Both the position numbers and the translations under genes were made by a program. Below the pieces are notes generated by a model. It was not told the DNA's origin, searched no databases, and saw nothing but the letters and a program-made list of their open reading frames with translations. Positions 36,539 to 44,392 of a DNA stretch of 54,003 nucleotides are shown here, piece after piece. Origin of the DNA: SZUA-365 sp034002405 (GTDB lineage: Bacteria > Bacteroidota > Ignavibacteria > SZUA-365); assembly GCA_034002405.1 (NCBI GenBank), contig JAVFAS010000016.1:1-54003 (forward strand), in the 5' to 3' direction. Within the stretch, counting starts at the first letter, position 1. The number at the start of each line of letters is the position of its first letter.

Positions 36539-37699
36539 TTAACGGTCCACTTCTCCGAGAACGATATCGATGCTTCCGAGAATGGCGACGATATCGGCGA
36601 TCAGATGGCCGCGCGAGAGCTCGTCGATCACACTCAGATTCACGAAGCTCGGACCGCGGACCTTCACGCGGGCGGGGTTGGCCGAGCCATCACTGATGAC
36701 GTAATAGCCGAGTTCGCCCCGTGGATTCTCGACACGGGTGTAGATCTCGCCCTTGGCCGGACGAATGCGCTTCGGGATCGCCGACTGCACATCACCCTCG
36801 GCGGGGAAGGTCTCGAGTGCCTGCTCGATGATGCGGCAGCTCTCCTCCATTTCCCAGAGCCGTACCATATGGCGGTCCCAGCAGTCGCCGAGCGTGCCCG
36901 CCGCGCCATCGCCCGTGATGACCTTCCATTCGAAACGGTCATAGATCGAGTACGGATCATCGCGGCGCAGATCCCAGTCCACGCCGGAACCGCGGAGCAT
37001 CGGACCCGAACATCCGTAACTTAGCGCGACGTCGGCCGGCAGCACGCCGACATTCGCGGTCCGCTCGATGAAGATCTTGTTGTAATTGAGCAGATTGTTG
37101 ACCTCGGTCATCGTCGGACGGAATTTCCGGATGAAATCCGCCACGTCGCGCTCGAAGCCGTCGTAGACGTCATGCGAGAGTCCTCCCACCCACATGTAGT
37201 TGTAAAGCAGGCGCGCACCGCAGGTGCGCTCGAAGATGTCGAGGATGTACTCCCGGTCGCGGAAGCAATACAGGAACGGCGTGAATGCGCCGATGTCCAT
37301 GCCGAAGGTCCCGATCGCCACGAGATGCGAGGCGATCCGCTGCAGTTCGGCCATGATCACACGGATGTATTCCACGCGCTCGGGCAGCTCGATGCCCATG
37401 AGCCGCTCGACCGCGAGCACATAGCCGTGGTTGTTGTTCATGGCCGCGAGATAATCCATGCGGTCGGTGTACGGCACCACCTGTGGATAGGTCATCGACT
37501 CCGCATGTTTTTCGAAACAACGGTGCAGGTACCCCATCTGCGGAATCACCTTCACCACGATCTCGCCGTCCAACACGAGCTCGAGACGGAGCACGCCGTG
37601 CGTGGAGGGATGCTGGGGCCCCATATTCAGGACAAGTTCGTCTGTTTTCAGCCGTCCCGAGGCGATGCCTTCCTTCAGGACTTCCATGCTCTCTGTCAT
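36539..37699 (-). CDS. nuoD: Complex I subunit D (NuoD)
   Basis: 386-residue 49-kDa-type subunit of the Q-module. The N-terminal NMGPQHPSTHGVLRLEL includes the quinone-contacting His in the GPQHPSTHG loop, followed by MGYLHRCFEKHAE and YTDRMDYLAAMNNNHGY. The C-terminus ends DIVAILGSIDIVLGEVDR as in the family. It is separate from nuoC, so there is no nuoCD fusion. Together with nuoB and nuoC it transfers electrons from cluster N2 to quinone. Confidence 0.97.
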   Translation of the reverse strand: MTESMEVLKEGIASGRLKTDELVLNMGPQHPSTHGVLRLELVLDGEIVVKVIPQMGYLHRCFEKHAESMTYPQVVPYTDRMDYLAAMNNNHGYVLAVERLMGIELPERVEYIRVIMAELQRIASHLVAIGTFGMDIGAFTPFLYCFRDREYILDIFERTCGARLLYNYMWVGGLSHDVYDGFERDVADFIRKFRPTMTEVNNLLNYNKIFIERTANVGVLPADVALSYGCSGPMLRGSGVDWDLRRDDPYSIYDRFEWKVITGDGAAGTLGDCWDRHMVRLWEMEESCRIIEQALETFPAEGDVQSAIPKRIRPAKGEIYTRVENPRGELGYYVISDGSANPARVKVRGPSFVNLSVIDELSRGHLIADIVAILGSIDIVLGEVDR

Positions 37700-37715
37700 A
37701 CCGGTGGTATCCTTT

Positions 37716-38192
37716 TCAGTACGGGACTTTCATGCCATTGTAGAACTCGGGAACCTGGTAATCCTTCCGCAGGGGATGGCCTTCCCAGTCTTCCGGCAGG
37801 AGAATGCGGCGGAGATCGTGATGGTCGTCGAAGATCACCCCCACCAGGTCGAAGGCCTCGCGCTCGTGCCAGTCGGCAATGCGCCAGACACGGTCGCAGG
37901 ATGGAACATGCGGATGATCGGCGGGCACCCCCACCTTCACCGTGACCTTGTGCCGATGTGTCATCGAATCGAGGTGATAGACCACGCCAAGCGTCCCGTC
38001 GCCGTTGTCAACGCCGCTCAGGCACATGAGCACATCGAAGCGGAGCTGCGCGTCGTCACGAAGGTGCAGCGCGACCTCCCGCATCAGCGGCGCCGGGACA
38101 ACGATGCAGGGCACGGCTTCATCGAGCTGCAGCCCGTCCCCGGGAAACAGCGTTTCGAGATGCGCGAAGATTTCCGCCGTATTCCAGGCCAT
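37716..38192 (-). CDS. nuoC: Complex I subunit C (NuoC)
   Basis: 158-residue 30-kDa-type subunit. The diagnostic C-terminal motif WHEREAFDLVGVIFDDHHDLRRILLPEDWEGHPLRKDY is intact. The ATG at 38192 overlaps the nuoB stop by one base (TGATG), indicating coupled translation. The protein is shorter at the N-terminus than some homologues but complete over the conserved domain. Confidence 0.95.
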   Translation of the reverse strand: MAWNTAEIFAHLETLFPGDGLQLDEAVPCIVVPAPLMREVALHLRDDAQLRFDVLMCLSGVDNGDGTLGVVYHLDSMTHRHKVTVKVGVPADHPHVPSCDRVWRIADWHEREAFDLVGVIFDDHHDLRRILLPEDWEGHPLRKDYQVPEFYNGMKVPY

Positions 38193-38683
38193 CACACCTT
38201 CTCCTTGACCGTGGTGAAATTCCGCACTTTTTCCTGCAAGCGCATCCAGGCCTCGAGCAGGGCTTCGGGACGCGGGGGACAGCCCGGGACGTAGACGTCG
38301 ACGGGCACCACGCGATCGACTCCCTTGAGCACGTGATAGCCGTGCTCCCAGTACGGACCGCCGCAGTTCGAACAGCTGCCCATGGATACGACATAGCGCG
38401 GTTCGGCCATCTGCTCGTACAGGCGCTTGACACGCGTGGCCATCTTGAGCGTGACCGTGCCGGCGACGATCATGACGTCGCACTGACGCGGACTCGGCCG
38501 GGGCAGGACGCCGAAGCGCATGATGTCATTGTGCGAGGCGCTGGCCGCCATCATCTCGATGGCGCAGCAGGCGAGGCCGAACGACATCTGCCACAGCGAA
38601 CAGAGCCGCGCCCAGTTGAGCACGCCCTCGACCGAGGTCAGGACGATGTTGCCGTCGTCGTATTGCTGACTGAGAAGACCCAT
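38192..38683 (-). CDS. nuoB: Complex I subunit B (NuoB)
   Basis: 163-residue subunit that binds the terminal cluster N2. The ligands lie in GLACCAIEMM (two adjacent cysteines), GSCSNCGGPY and VPGCPPRPEAL. AAAGGAG about 7 nt before the ATG at 38683 supports this start over an in-frame codon 21 nt upstream. It lies 17 bp after nuoA. Confidence 0.96.
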   Translation of the reverse strand: MGLLSQQYDDGNIVLTSVEGVLNWARLCSLWQMSFGLACCAIEMMAASASHNDIMRFGVLPRPSPRQCDVMIVAGTVTLKMATRVKRLYEQMAEPRYVVSMGSCSNCGGPYWEHGYHVLKGVDRVVPVDVYVPGCPPRPEALLEAWMRLQEKVRNFTTVKEKV

Positions 38684-38700
38684 GAATACTCCTTTCGATC

Positions 38701-39183
38701 TCACTCGCTTTGCGTTGCTGGGGAAGCGGCCACGGCGGGGGCCGCGCCGTCGGCACGTCCGCCCGTGGGCGTGCGCAGGGGCATGCGGTCGACGAGGTCG
38801 TCAAGCCGCGGCCGGTTCGGCTGGGGCCGGATCCACTCGAGATCTCCCTTCGCCCACAGATAGAAATCGGCCAGGAACAGGATGATGATGAAGATCGCGC
38901 CCGCGACATAGGCATACATGCCGAGCTTCTCGAAGACCAACGCCCACGGGAAAAGCAGCACGAGTTCCACGTCGAAGAGAATGAAAATCAGCGCGACGAC
39001 ATAGAAGCGCAGGTTGAAGCGCATCCACTGCGGACCGATGGGATCCTCGCCGCATTCGTACGGCAAGGTCTTCTCGGCGGTGGGATTGTGCGGACGAAGA
39101 ATCTTCGCCACGAGCAAGCCCATGAACACGAACACCAGTCCGAGGATGATGAAGAGAAGGGCATTTCCGAATTCTGTTAGCAT
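38701..39183 (-). CDS. nuoA: Complex I subunit A (NuoA) with C-terminal extension
   Basis: 160-residue three-helix membrane subunit and first gene of the operon. YECGEDPIGPQWMRFNLRFYVVALIFILFDVELVLLFPWA carries the conserved loop (with the cysteine) and second helix with Asp/Glu. The family is usually about 120-140 residues. Here a further hydrophilic tail (PRLDDLVDRM followed by Gly/Ala/Pro/Ser-rich residues) extends after the third helix. The ATG at 39183 follows a plausible promoter. Confidence 0.94.
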   Translation of the reverse strand: MLTEFGNALLFIILGLVFVFMGLLVAKILRPHNPTAEKTLPYECGEDPIGPQWMRFNLRFYVVALIFILFDVELVLLFPWALVFEKLGMYAYVAGAIFIIILFLADFYLWAKGDLEWIRPQPNRPRLDDLVDRMPLRTPTGGRADGAAPAVAASPATQSE

Positions 39184-39225
39184 TTGTCTCTATCAGTAGT
39201 TGCTAAAGACAATAAAATCTTGATG

Positions 39226-39254
39226 AAAGTACGGAAAAAATCCGACAGGAACAA
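39226..39254 (-). promoter_or_regulatory. Candidate sigma70-like promoter of the nuo operon
   Basis: On the minus strand TTGTTC and TACTTT are separated by 17 bp, ending 43 bp before the nuoA ATG. The -35 lies inside the hairpin that terminates the upstream gene, so the two signals share DNA. Confidence 0.5.
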
Positions 39255-39262
39255 CATTCCTG
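39235..39262 (-). terminator. Terminator of the DUF4389 gene
   Basis: On the minus strand the hairpin CAGGAA-TGTTG-TTCCTG is followed after 5 nt by six T residues, 13 bp past the stop codon. The stem is only 6 bp, but the U-run is good. Confidence 0.6.
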
Positions 39263-39274
39263 ACAAACCGCTCT

Positions 39275-39907
39275 CTAACCCTTAATCTCCGGCGTGGCGG
39301 ACGGATCGGCGGGCGTGGCGAACAGCGTTTCGGCGGCCCGGGGCTGGGCCCCATTGAAGGGCGGATACTCGTCGACGAGCAGTACGCTGTACGCGGTGAG
39401 ACGGCCGGTGTAGACGAAGAATGCGCGGGCGATGTTGTATTGTCCGTCGGTCATGCGTCCGAGAAAGAGAATGGTCCACCAGGTCAGGAACTGGATGATG
39501 CCATAGAAGAAGGAGAATCCGAGCGCATACAAAAGGTGTGGAACGAGAAGCAGGAATCGAAAGAACACGGTTGCCCGTGACATGCGTGCGGGAAACTCGA
39601 CGCGTACGCCGATCGGATACGCGGTCGTCGCATTGCCGGAAAACGGCGGATAGCGGTCGGTGAGGTACATCGCCCAGGCCTGCACGAGCATCGAGTACCG
39701 GAAATACGCCTCGAGCACGTTCCACAAACCGCGCGGATGCCGCCCGGTGATCACGATTGCCCAGAACGAGAAAAACTGCACCACGCCGGCTGCCATACCG
39801 AACAGCGCGGACCAGATCAGATGGGGCAGGAAGAGGAACGGACGCAGGATCAGGAGAAGGCGGCGTGATTCCGCCGGCTGCGAGAGGAGAAACGTCGCCG
39901 GATACAT
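39275..39907 (-). CDS. DUF4389-family integral membrane protein
   Basis: 210 residues with two similar halves, each containing a pair of hydrophobic segments followed by a short conserved end. The first half has RPFLFLPHLIWSALFGMAAG and YLTDRYPPFSG, the second FRFLLLVPHLLYALGFSFFYG and LLVDEYPPFNG. The pattern of doubled DxYPPF motifs and FxxxWWxI/FWAI helices matches DUF4389. The function is unknown. The start is the ATG at 39907 before TFLLSQPAE; the frame is open upstream without support. The gene is monocistronic, ending in a terminator before nuoA and divergent from the P-II gene. Confidence 0.78.
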   Translation of the reverse strand: MYPATFLLSQPAESRRLLLILRPFLFLPHLIWSALFGMAAGVVQFFSFWAIVITGRHPRGLWNVLEAYFRYSMLVQAWAMYLTDRYPPFSGNATTAYPIGVRVEFPARMSRATVFFRFLLLVPHLLYALGFSFFYGIIQFLTWWTILFLGRMTDGQYNIARAFFVYTGRLTAYSVLLVDEYPPFNGAQPRAAETLFATPADPSATPEIKG

Positions 39908-40003
39908 GTGCGAGAGCTCCGTCGGTAGAAGTGAAATGCATCCGTCGCGGATGCGGCCGGACGGATGGCGCATGTTACGAAACAGCGCCGAGATGCACAA
40001 CGA

Positions 40004-40032
40004 TTGCATTTCCCTGTCCCGCGAAGTATTTT
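40004..40032 (+). promoter_or_regulatory. Promoter of the P-II gene
   Basis: TTGCAT, a 17-bp spacer and TATTTT, 41 bp before the ATG at 40074. No NtrA-type GG/GC element is seen. Confidence 0.65.
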
Positions 40033-40073
40033 CTCCGCTCTTCCACTCCCCATCCGCCCGACATCACCATACC

Positions 40074-40412
40074 ATGAAAAAAATCGAAGCCATCATCCGC
40101 CCCTTCAAACTCGACGACGTCCGTGACGGACTGCAGGAAATCGGGATATACGGCATGACCATATCCGAAGTGCGCGGATTCGGCCGGCAGAAAGGACACA
40201 CCGAAACGTATCGCGGTGCGGAATATCAGATCGATACCCTTCCCAAGCTGAAGATCGAGGTCGTGGTGGCCGACCACATGGTGGAGCCGGTCATCGATAC
40301 CATCCTCCGGCATGCGGCGACCGGACAGGTCGGCGACGGCAAGATCTTCGTGCTTCCCGTCGAGGACGCCATTCGCATCCGTACCGAGGAGTCGGGCGAC
40401 GACGCGCTGTAG
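40074..40412 (+). CDS. Nitrogen regulatory protein P-II
   Basis: 112-residue trimeric signalling protein that senses ATP/ADP and 2-oxoglutarate and reports nitrogen status. The start MKKIEAIIRPFKLDDVRDGL is typical. The T-loop GRQKGHTETYRGAEY contains Tyr51, the usual uridylylation site, and the C-terminal GKIFVLPVEDAIRIRTEESGDDAL matches GlnB/GlnK. No amtB or glnA is nearby, so GlnB and GlnK cannot be distinguished. It has its own promoter and ends 9 bp before the convergent sugar-kinase gene. Confidence 0.95.
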   Translation: MKKIEAIIRPFKLDDVRDGLQEIGIYGMTISEVRGFGRQKGHTETYRGAEYQIDTLPKLKIEVVVADHMVEPVIDTILRHAATGQVGDGKIFVLPVEDAIRIRTEESGDDAL

Positions 40413-40421
40413 CGCGGCCGT

Positions 40422-41297
40422 TCAAATTTCCCCGGGGAGCAGGCTCCGCGCGTTCGCGCTCCCGAGCGCGATGCCGGCACGGACGGCCTCCCCGATGGAG
40501 GCACCCGCGGCAAGCGCCGCGGCCAGTCCCCCGCTCATCGCATCACCGCTGCCGACGGGATTGACCACGCGAACACCCGGCACCGCGATGTCGGTCCGTC
40601 CCGTGTCGGTCCACACCCGTACCGGCGCCCCCCCATCGGTCACCACCACCGCCGACGCTCCGAGATGACGCAGATACGCGGCGAGCGTGTCATCGTCGCG
40701 GTCGGGATCGCCGGCCAGTGAACGCAACGCCTCGAATTCCTCGCGATTGATTTTCACGACGGCATGCGACGCCGGCAGGGCGTCGAGCAAGGCCATCCCC
40801 TGGGCATCGATCACCACCGGGACACCACGCGCCGCGCCACGCCGCGCACAGCGGGCATGGAAATCGGAAGGGAGTCCCGGCGGCAGCGAACCCGCGAGCA
40901 GCAGGGCATGCGCCGCATCCACCGCCTGCATGGCCTCGGAGAGAAATCGGACGGCTTCCTCTGTTTCGAGCGGAAGCGCTTCCTCGACGAGTTCGGTGGC
41001 GCGGCCATCGTCCTCGAGCACCGTCACGCAGCACCGCGTCCGCGCGCGTGTCGGCGTCAACATGAGACGGATTCCGAGCGATGCGAGTTGATCCTCGAGA
41101 AGGTGACGCAGCGCCGCGCCGGCCGGCGCGCAGAGAAGGACATCCCCGCCGCTTCGCGCCACCGCGCGTGCCGCATTCGCGCCCTTGCCCGATGCATGCC
41201 GTATCACCCCGCGACTGCGATGCACCCCGCCGGGATGAAGCTGTCCGATGGAATACATGCGTTTATCGTCCAGTGACGGTGCGATGATGACGATCAT
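40422..41297 (-). CDS. PfkB-family sugar kinase, 1-phosphofructokinase-like
   Basis: 291-residue ribokinase-fold kinase. PGGVHRSRGVIRHASGKGANAARAVARSGG near the start is the first PfkB signature region, and VNPVGSGDAMSGGLAAALAAG near residue 245 carries the catalytic Asp of the GSGD anion hole. SLPPGLPSDF and VVKINREEFEAL fit the 1-phosphofructokinase/tagatose-6-phosphate kinase branch. No fru PTS genes are adjacent, so the substrate is uncertain. The ATG at 41297 (MIVIIAPSLD) matches family starts. An ATG at 41336 is in frame but lies within a long palindrome. Confidence 0.85.
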   Translation of the reverse strand: MIVIIAPSLDDKRMYSIGQLHPGGVHRSRGVIRHASGKGANAARAVARSGGDVLLCAPAGAALRHLLEDQLASLGIRLMLTPTRARTRCCVTVLEDDGRATELVEEALPLETEEAVRFLSEAMQAVDAAHALLLAGSLPPGLPSDFHARCARRGAARGVPVVIDAQGMALLDALPASHAVVKINREEFEALRSLAGDPDRDDDTLAAYLRHLGASAVVVTDGGAPVRVWTDTGRTDIAVPGVRVVNPVGSGDAMSGGLAAALAAGASIGEAVRAGIALGSANARSLLPGEI

Positions 41298-41333
41298 GGT
41301 GTCGGTATTGCGGTGAGAGGCCCCGAAAACGAT

Positions 41334-41368
41334 CATACCCGGCCGGTATGCCCAGCCGGCCGGGTATG
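41334..41368. promoter_or_regulatory. Perfect 13-bp inverted repeat upstream of sugar kinase
   Basis: CATACCCGGCCGG and CCGGCCGGGTATG flank a 9-nt loop, starting 37 bp upstream of the kinase ATG. There is no U-run. It could be a protein-binding operator or a strong leader hairpin controlling the kinase gene. Confidence 0.65.
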
Positions 41369-41400
41369 TTGCCTCATTGTCAAGGAAGGTTCAGGAGAGG

Positions 41401-41459
41401 CTATTCGTTACGAAAGTAGCGAATAGTTGTTTCGGAAACAAGCGAGATGCTTTTTTTTT
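41401..41459 (+). promoter_or_regulatory. Two hairpins followed by a T9 run, upstream of saccharopine dehydrogenase
   Basis: The stem CTATTCGTTAC/GTAGCGAATAG (one G-U pair) is closed by a GAAA tetraloop. It is followed at once by TTGTTT-CGG-AAACAA, then nine T residues at 41451-41459. It lies in the 349-bp space between the kinase and saccharopine dehydrogenase starts. It may be an attenuator leader or the end of a small RNA. The remaining 187 bp to the ATG show no confident element apart from AAAGGAG at the ribosome site. Confidence 0.45.
41413..41441 (-). promoter_or_regulatory. Possible promoter of the sugar kinase gene
   Basis: On the minus strand TTGTTT and TACTTT with a 17-bp spacer lie upstream of the palindrome, giving an mRNA leader of about 110 nt that contains it. 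The same bases form hairpins on the plus strand, so the call is tentative. Confidence 0.35.
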
Positions 41460-41646
41460 CACGAACGAAAACGACATATTGCACAGGCGACCGCAAACGC
41501 GGCGCTGAAGCCACAACCGCCACGACGTCCATGCGCACACGCACGACTTCCCGGCCGACGCCGATCCTCCCTTCCAGCGATATCGATTCGACTGCCCTCC
41601 ATACCATTTTTCCAACATTCTCATCCGAGAAGCAAAGGAGTCTCCC

Positions 41647-42969
41647 ATGAAGAAGGTCCTCGTGCTGGGTGCCGGACTGGTGGCGCGTCCACTGGTGCGG
41701 TATCTGTTAAACGAGCCGGAATGTCAGGTGACCGTCGCCACGCGCACGGTCAGCAAGGCCGAGAAATTGATCGAACACCATCCCCGCGGCGTTGCCATGC
41801 CGATCGATGTGCAGGACGACGCGGCACTGCGCGCGGCCATCGCGCCGGCCGATATCGTCATCAGTCTCGTGCCGTGGATGTACCACATGAACGTCGCGAC
41901 ACTCTGTGTCGAACTGGGCAAGAACATGGTCACGACCTCGTATGTGAAGCCGCCGATGCAGGCGCTCGACGAGGCGGTGCGCGAGAAGGGCCTGATTTTC
42001 CTCAATGAGATCGGTGTCGATCCCGGCATCGACCATATGGCCGCGATGAGTGTGATCAATCGTGTGAAGGCCGAGGGCGGCAGAATCAGCAGTTTCTATT
42101 CCTACTGCGGTGGTCTGCCGGCGCACCGGGACAACAACAATCCTCTCGGCTACAAGTTCTCCTGGAGTCCGGTCGGCGTCATGCTGGCGGCGAAGAACAA
42201 CGGGCGCTATCTTCGTGACGGCGAGACGATCAGCATCGCGCCCGAACAGCTGTTCGAGCATTACTGGCTGCTCGACGTGCCCGGCGGCGGCACCTTCGAG
42301 GCGTATGTCAATCGTGATGCCCTCCCGTATCTCGAGGTCTATGGCATCACCGACGCGACAAGCATGTACCGCGGCACGCTGCGCAATATCGGCCACTGCG
42401 AGTCGTGGAATTATTTCAAACAACTGGGCCTGCTCGACCAGGAACGCCGTTTCGATTTCTCCGTCACATCACCCCGTCAGGTCATGGCCGCGCTGGTCGA
42501 CAGCAACGGCGACAATCTCGTCGCCGACGTCGCCCGTTTCCTCGACGTCCCGAAGCATTCGGTGACGATCAAGAAACTTGAATGGCTCGGCCTTCTGGCG
42601 GACGAGAAGCTCCCGATCGGCGAGGCCAGCGTGTTCGACATGTTCGCCTTCATCCTCGAACACCGCCTGGTGTATGGCGAACACGAGGTCGATCTGCTGG
42701 TGCAACATCACGAATTCATCGCCGAATACCCCGACGGCAGACGAAAAAAACTGACCTCGACCATGGTCGACACCGGCATCCCCGACGGCGACAGCTCCAT
42801 GGCCCGTACGGTGAGCCTGCCCGCCGCGATCGCGACCAAACTGATCCTGAACGGGGAAATCAATCTGACTGGGGTGCGCATTCCCGTCCTTCCCGAGATC
42901 TACGAGCCCGTGCTCCGCGAACTCGGAACCATGGATATCCGCCTGATCGAACGCGAACAGAATCTCTGA
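41647..42969 (+). CDS. Saccharopine dehydrogenase (glutamate-forming), SDH half of the LKR/SDH pathway
   Basis: 440-residue cytoplasmic enzyme oxidising saccharopine to glutamate and aminoadipate semialdehyde. The Rossmann motif VLVLGAGLVARPLVRYL is at the N-terminus, followed by ATRTVSKAEKL, VISLVPWMYHMNVATLCVELGKNMVTTSY and the substrate segment NEIGVDPGIDHMAAM. YSYCGGLPAHRDNNNPLGYKFSWSP corresponds to the C-terminal half of animal/plant LKR/SDH. AAAGGAG before the ATG at 41647 fixes the start. It converges on the lysine-ketoglutarate reductase half across a shared terminator. Confidence 0.93.
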   Translation: MKKVLVLGAGLVARPLVRYLLNEPECQVTVATRTVSKAEKLIEHHPRGVAMPIDVQDDAALRAAIAPADIVISLVPWMYHMNVATLCVELGKNMVTTSYVKPPMQALDEAVREKGLIFLNEIGVDPGIDHMAAMSVINRVKAEGGRISSFYSYCGGLPAHRDNNNPLGYKFSWSPVGVMLAAKNNGRYLRDGETISIAPEQLFEHYWLLDVPGGGTFEAYVNRDALPYLEVYGITDATSMYRGTLRNIGHCESWNYFKQLGLLDQERRFDFSVTSPRQVMAALVDSNGDNLVADVARFLDVPKHSVTIKKLEWLGLLADEKLPIGEASVFDMFAFILEHRLVYGEHEVDLLVQHHEFIAEYPDGRRKKLTSTMVDTGIPDGDSSMARTVSLPAAIATKLILNGEINLTGVRIPVLPEIYEPVLRELGTMDIRLIEREQNL

Positions 42970-42985
42970 GTCCGTTTTCTCGCAC

Positions 42986-43025
42986 AACGAGGAGGATACG
43001 CACGGCCGCGTATCCTCCTCGTTTT
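42986..43025. terminator. Bidirectional terminator between the two saccharopine genes
   Basis: A perfect 16-bp stem (AACGAGGAGGATACGC with its complement, 6-nt loop ACGGCC) is followed on the plus strand by TTTTCGTTT. It lies 17 bp after the plus-strand stop and 25 bp from the minus-strand stop. Confidence 0.92.
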
Positions 43026-43049
43026 CGTTTCGACCCGCCCCCGCGGCAC

Positions 43050-44372
43050 TCAGCCGACGGCATCCACATGTGGTTGCAAATATGCGTAGGTCGGCGTGAG
43101 GACTCCCGCATGGGCGATCACCGCGCGTTTGAGATCCGCCGGCAACGCAAGTGCATCGAACGGCACGGTGAAATCCGCCGCGGCCAACGCCGGCACGTAC
43201 GGCAGCAACGATGCACCGAAGGCCGCGCTCGCCTCGCGCGGAAGTTCGGTCGGCAGCTTGTCCACCGCCAGCACCACCGGACCGTCCCCCGCCACCCCGT
43301 CGCGCACCGCACCGGTCACGGGTTCATAGACAAATACCGGATTATCTGAATTCGTCTCTTTTACGGTCAACTGCACCGATCCATCGATATCGCACGTAAT
43401 ATCGCCGATCACACGCAGGCGGGGCGGCTGCGCACCGCTCCACAGAGCGCGGGCCGCGTCTTTCGTCACGAGCCGCGGAAAGCGGGGCTCCCAATAGATG
43501 CCGTTGACGATCATCGAGAGCTGCGGCAGGTATTTCTCGAAACGGGAGCGATAGCGTTCGGGATGGTCGAAGAATTCCTGGAGTTGGAAATCCGCGCCGG
43601 TGTTCACGGGTTCGAACATGTCCTCTTTGTGGAATTCCACGCGGTAGACCACGTGGTTCGAGAACGCACCGCGCGCGAGGAAGCCCTCGAGTTCATCGGG
43701 TCGCAGCGCGACCGACGGGAGCACATCGTACAGATGCTGCGCACCTTTCGAGACATTGCCATAGCCGGTGAAGCCGCAGATGAACGGGGTGATCGCGTCA
43801 GGCAGTCCTTCCGTGCGAATACGGTCCCCCGTGCGGCGAAAGGCATCCTCGGCATCGGCCAGCGTCTCGTAGGAGGTGGCGTACTGGATCTCCGCGAAGG
43901 GACTCTCGACACCCTCGTGCGCCAGTCGCCGGCCCATGGCCCAGAGCGAGTCGATCATGCCGGCAAGTCCGGCATAATTCCCGAAGAAAACCGTGCGCCG
44001 GCCTTCGTCATTTTTGATCAGCTCGTAATCGATCAAGGTGATGTCGTGGTCGAGGATGTACCGCAACATCGGCATATTGTAGGCCTGCGCCTTGATCGTG
44101 TGAGAAAAGAACACATACGCCGTTCCGTCCTGCATGAATCGCGGATCGATTTCCTTGACGCCGAGGACGACGCTGCATTCGGAGAGATCTTCTCCCACCT
44201 CCGCGCCGGCCGCCCTGTAGTCCGCGTCCGCGAACACACGTTTCGGCATGGGCTGGACGCGGACACGAATGCCGTGGTCGTGAATGAGCGTACCGACCTG
44301 TTCCGGTGAAAGCGGCACGCGCCGCTGGGTGCTGTCCTTGGTTTCCTTTCTGATGCCGATGCAATGATTCAT
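43050..44372 (-). CDS. Lysine 2-oxoglutarate reductase (saccharopine-forming), LKR half
   Basis: 440-residue enzyme of the alanine dehydrogenase/transhydrogenase fold, matching the N-terminal half of bifunctional aminoadipic semialdehyde synthase. Diagnostic stretches are GIRKETKDSTQRRVPLSPEQV, VLGVKEIDPRFM, YVFFSHTIKAQAYNMPML and VFFGNYAGLAGMIDSLWAMG, with the nucleotide-binding FTGYGNVSKGAQHL near residue 205. It condenses lysine and 2-oxoglutarate with NADPH to saccharopine. AAAGGAG lies about 11 nt before the ATG. It follows the methyltransferase gene by 20 bp on the same strand, so they are probably co-transcribed. Confidence 0.93.
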   Translation of the reverse strand: MNHCIGIRKETKDSTQRRVPLSPEQVGTLIHDHGIRVRVQPMPKRVFADADYRAAGAEVGEDLSECSVVLGVKEIDPRFMQDGTAYVFFSHTIKAQAYNMPMLRYILDHDITLIDYELIKNDEGRRTVFFGNYAGLAGMIDSLWAMGRRLAHEGVESPFAEIQYATSYETLADAEDAFRRTGDRIRTEGLPDAITPFICGFTGYGNVSKGAQHLYDVLPSVALRPDELEGFLARGAFSNHVVYRVEFHKEDMFEPVNTGADFQLQEFFDHPERYRSRFEKYLPQLSMIVNGIYWEPRFPRLVTKDAARALWSGAQPPRLRVIGDITCDIDGSVQLTVKETNSDNPVFVYEPVTGAVRDGVAGDGPVVLAVDKLPTELPREASAAFGASLLPYVPALAAADFTVPFDALALPADLKRAVIAHAGVLTPTYAYLQPHVDAVG

Positions 44373-44392
44373 GAGCGACGGTACTCCTTTTG

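Noticed and set aside
41369..41646. Lysine riboswitch upstream of saccharopine dehydrogenase
   Set aside because: The hairpins are too few and the conserved lysine-aptamer sequences are not visible.
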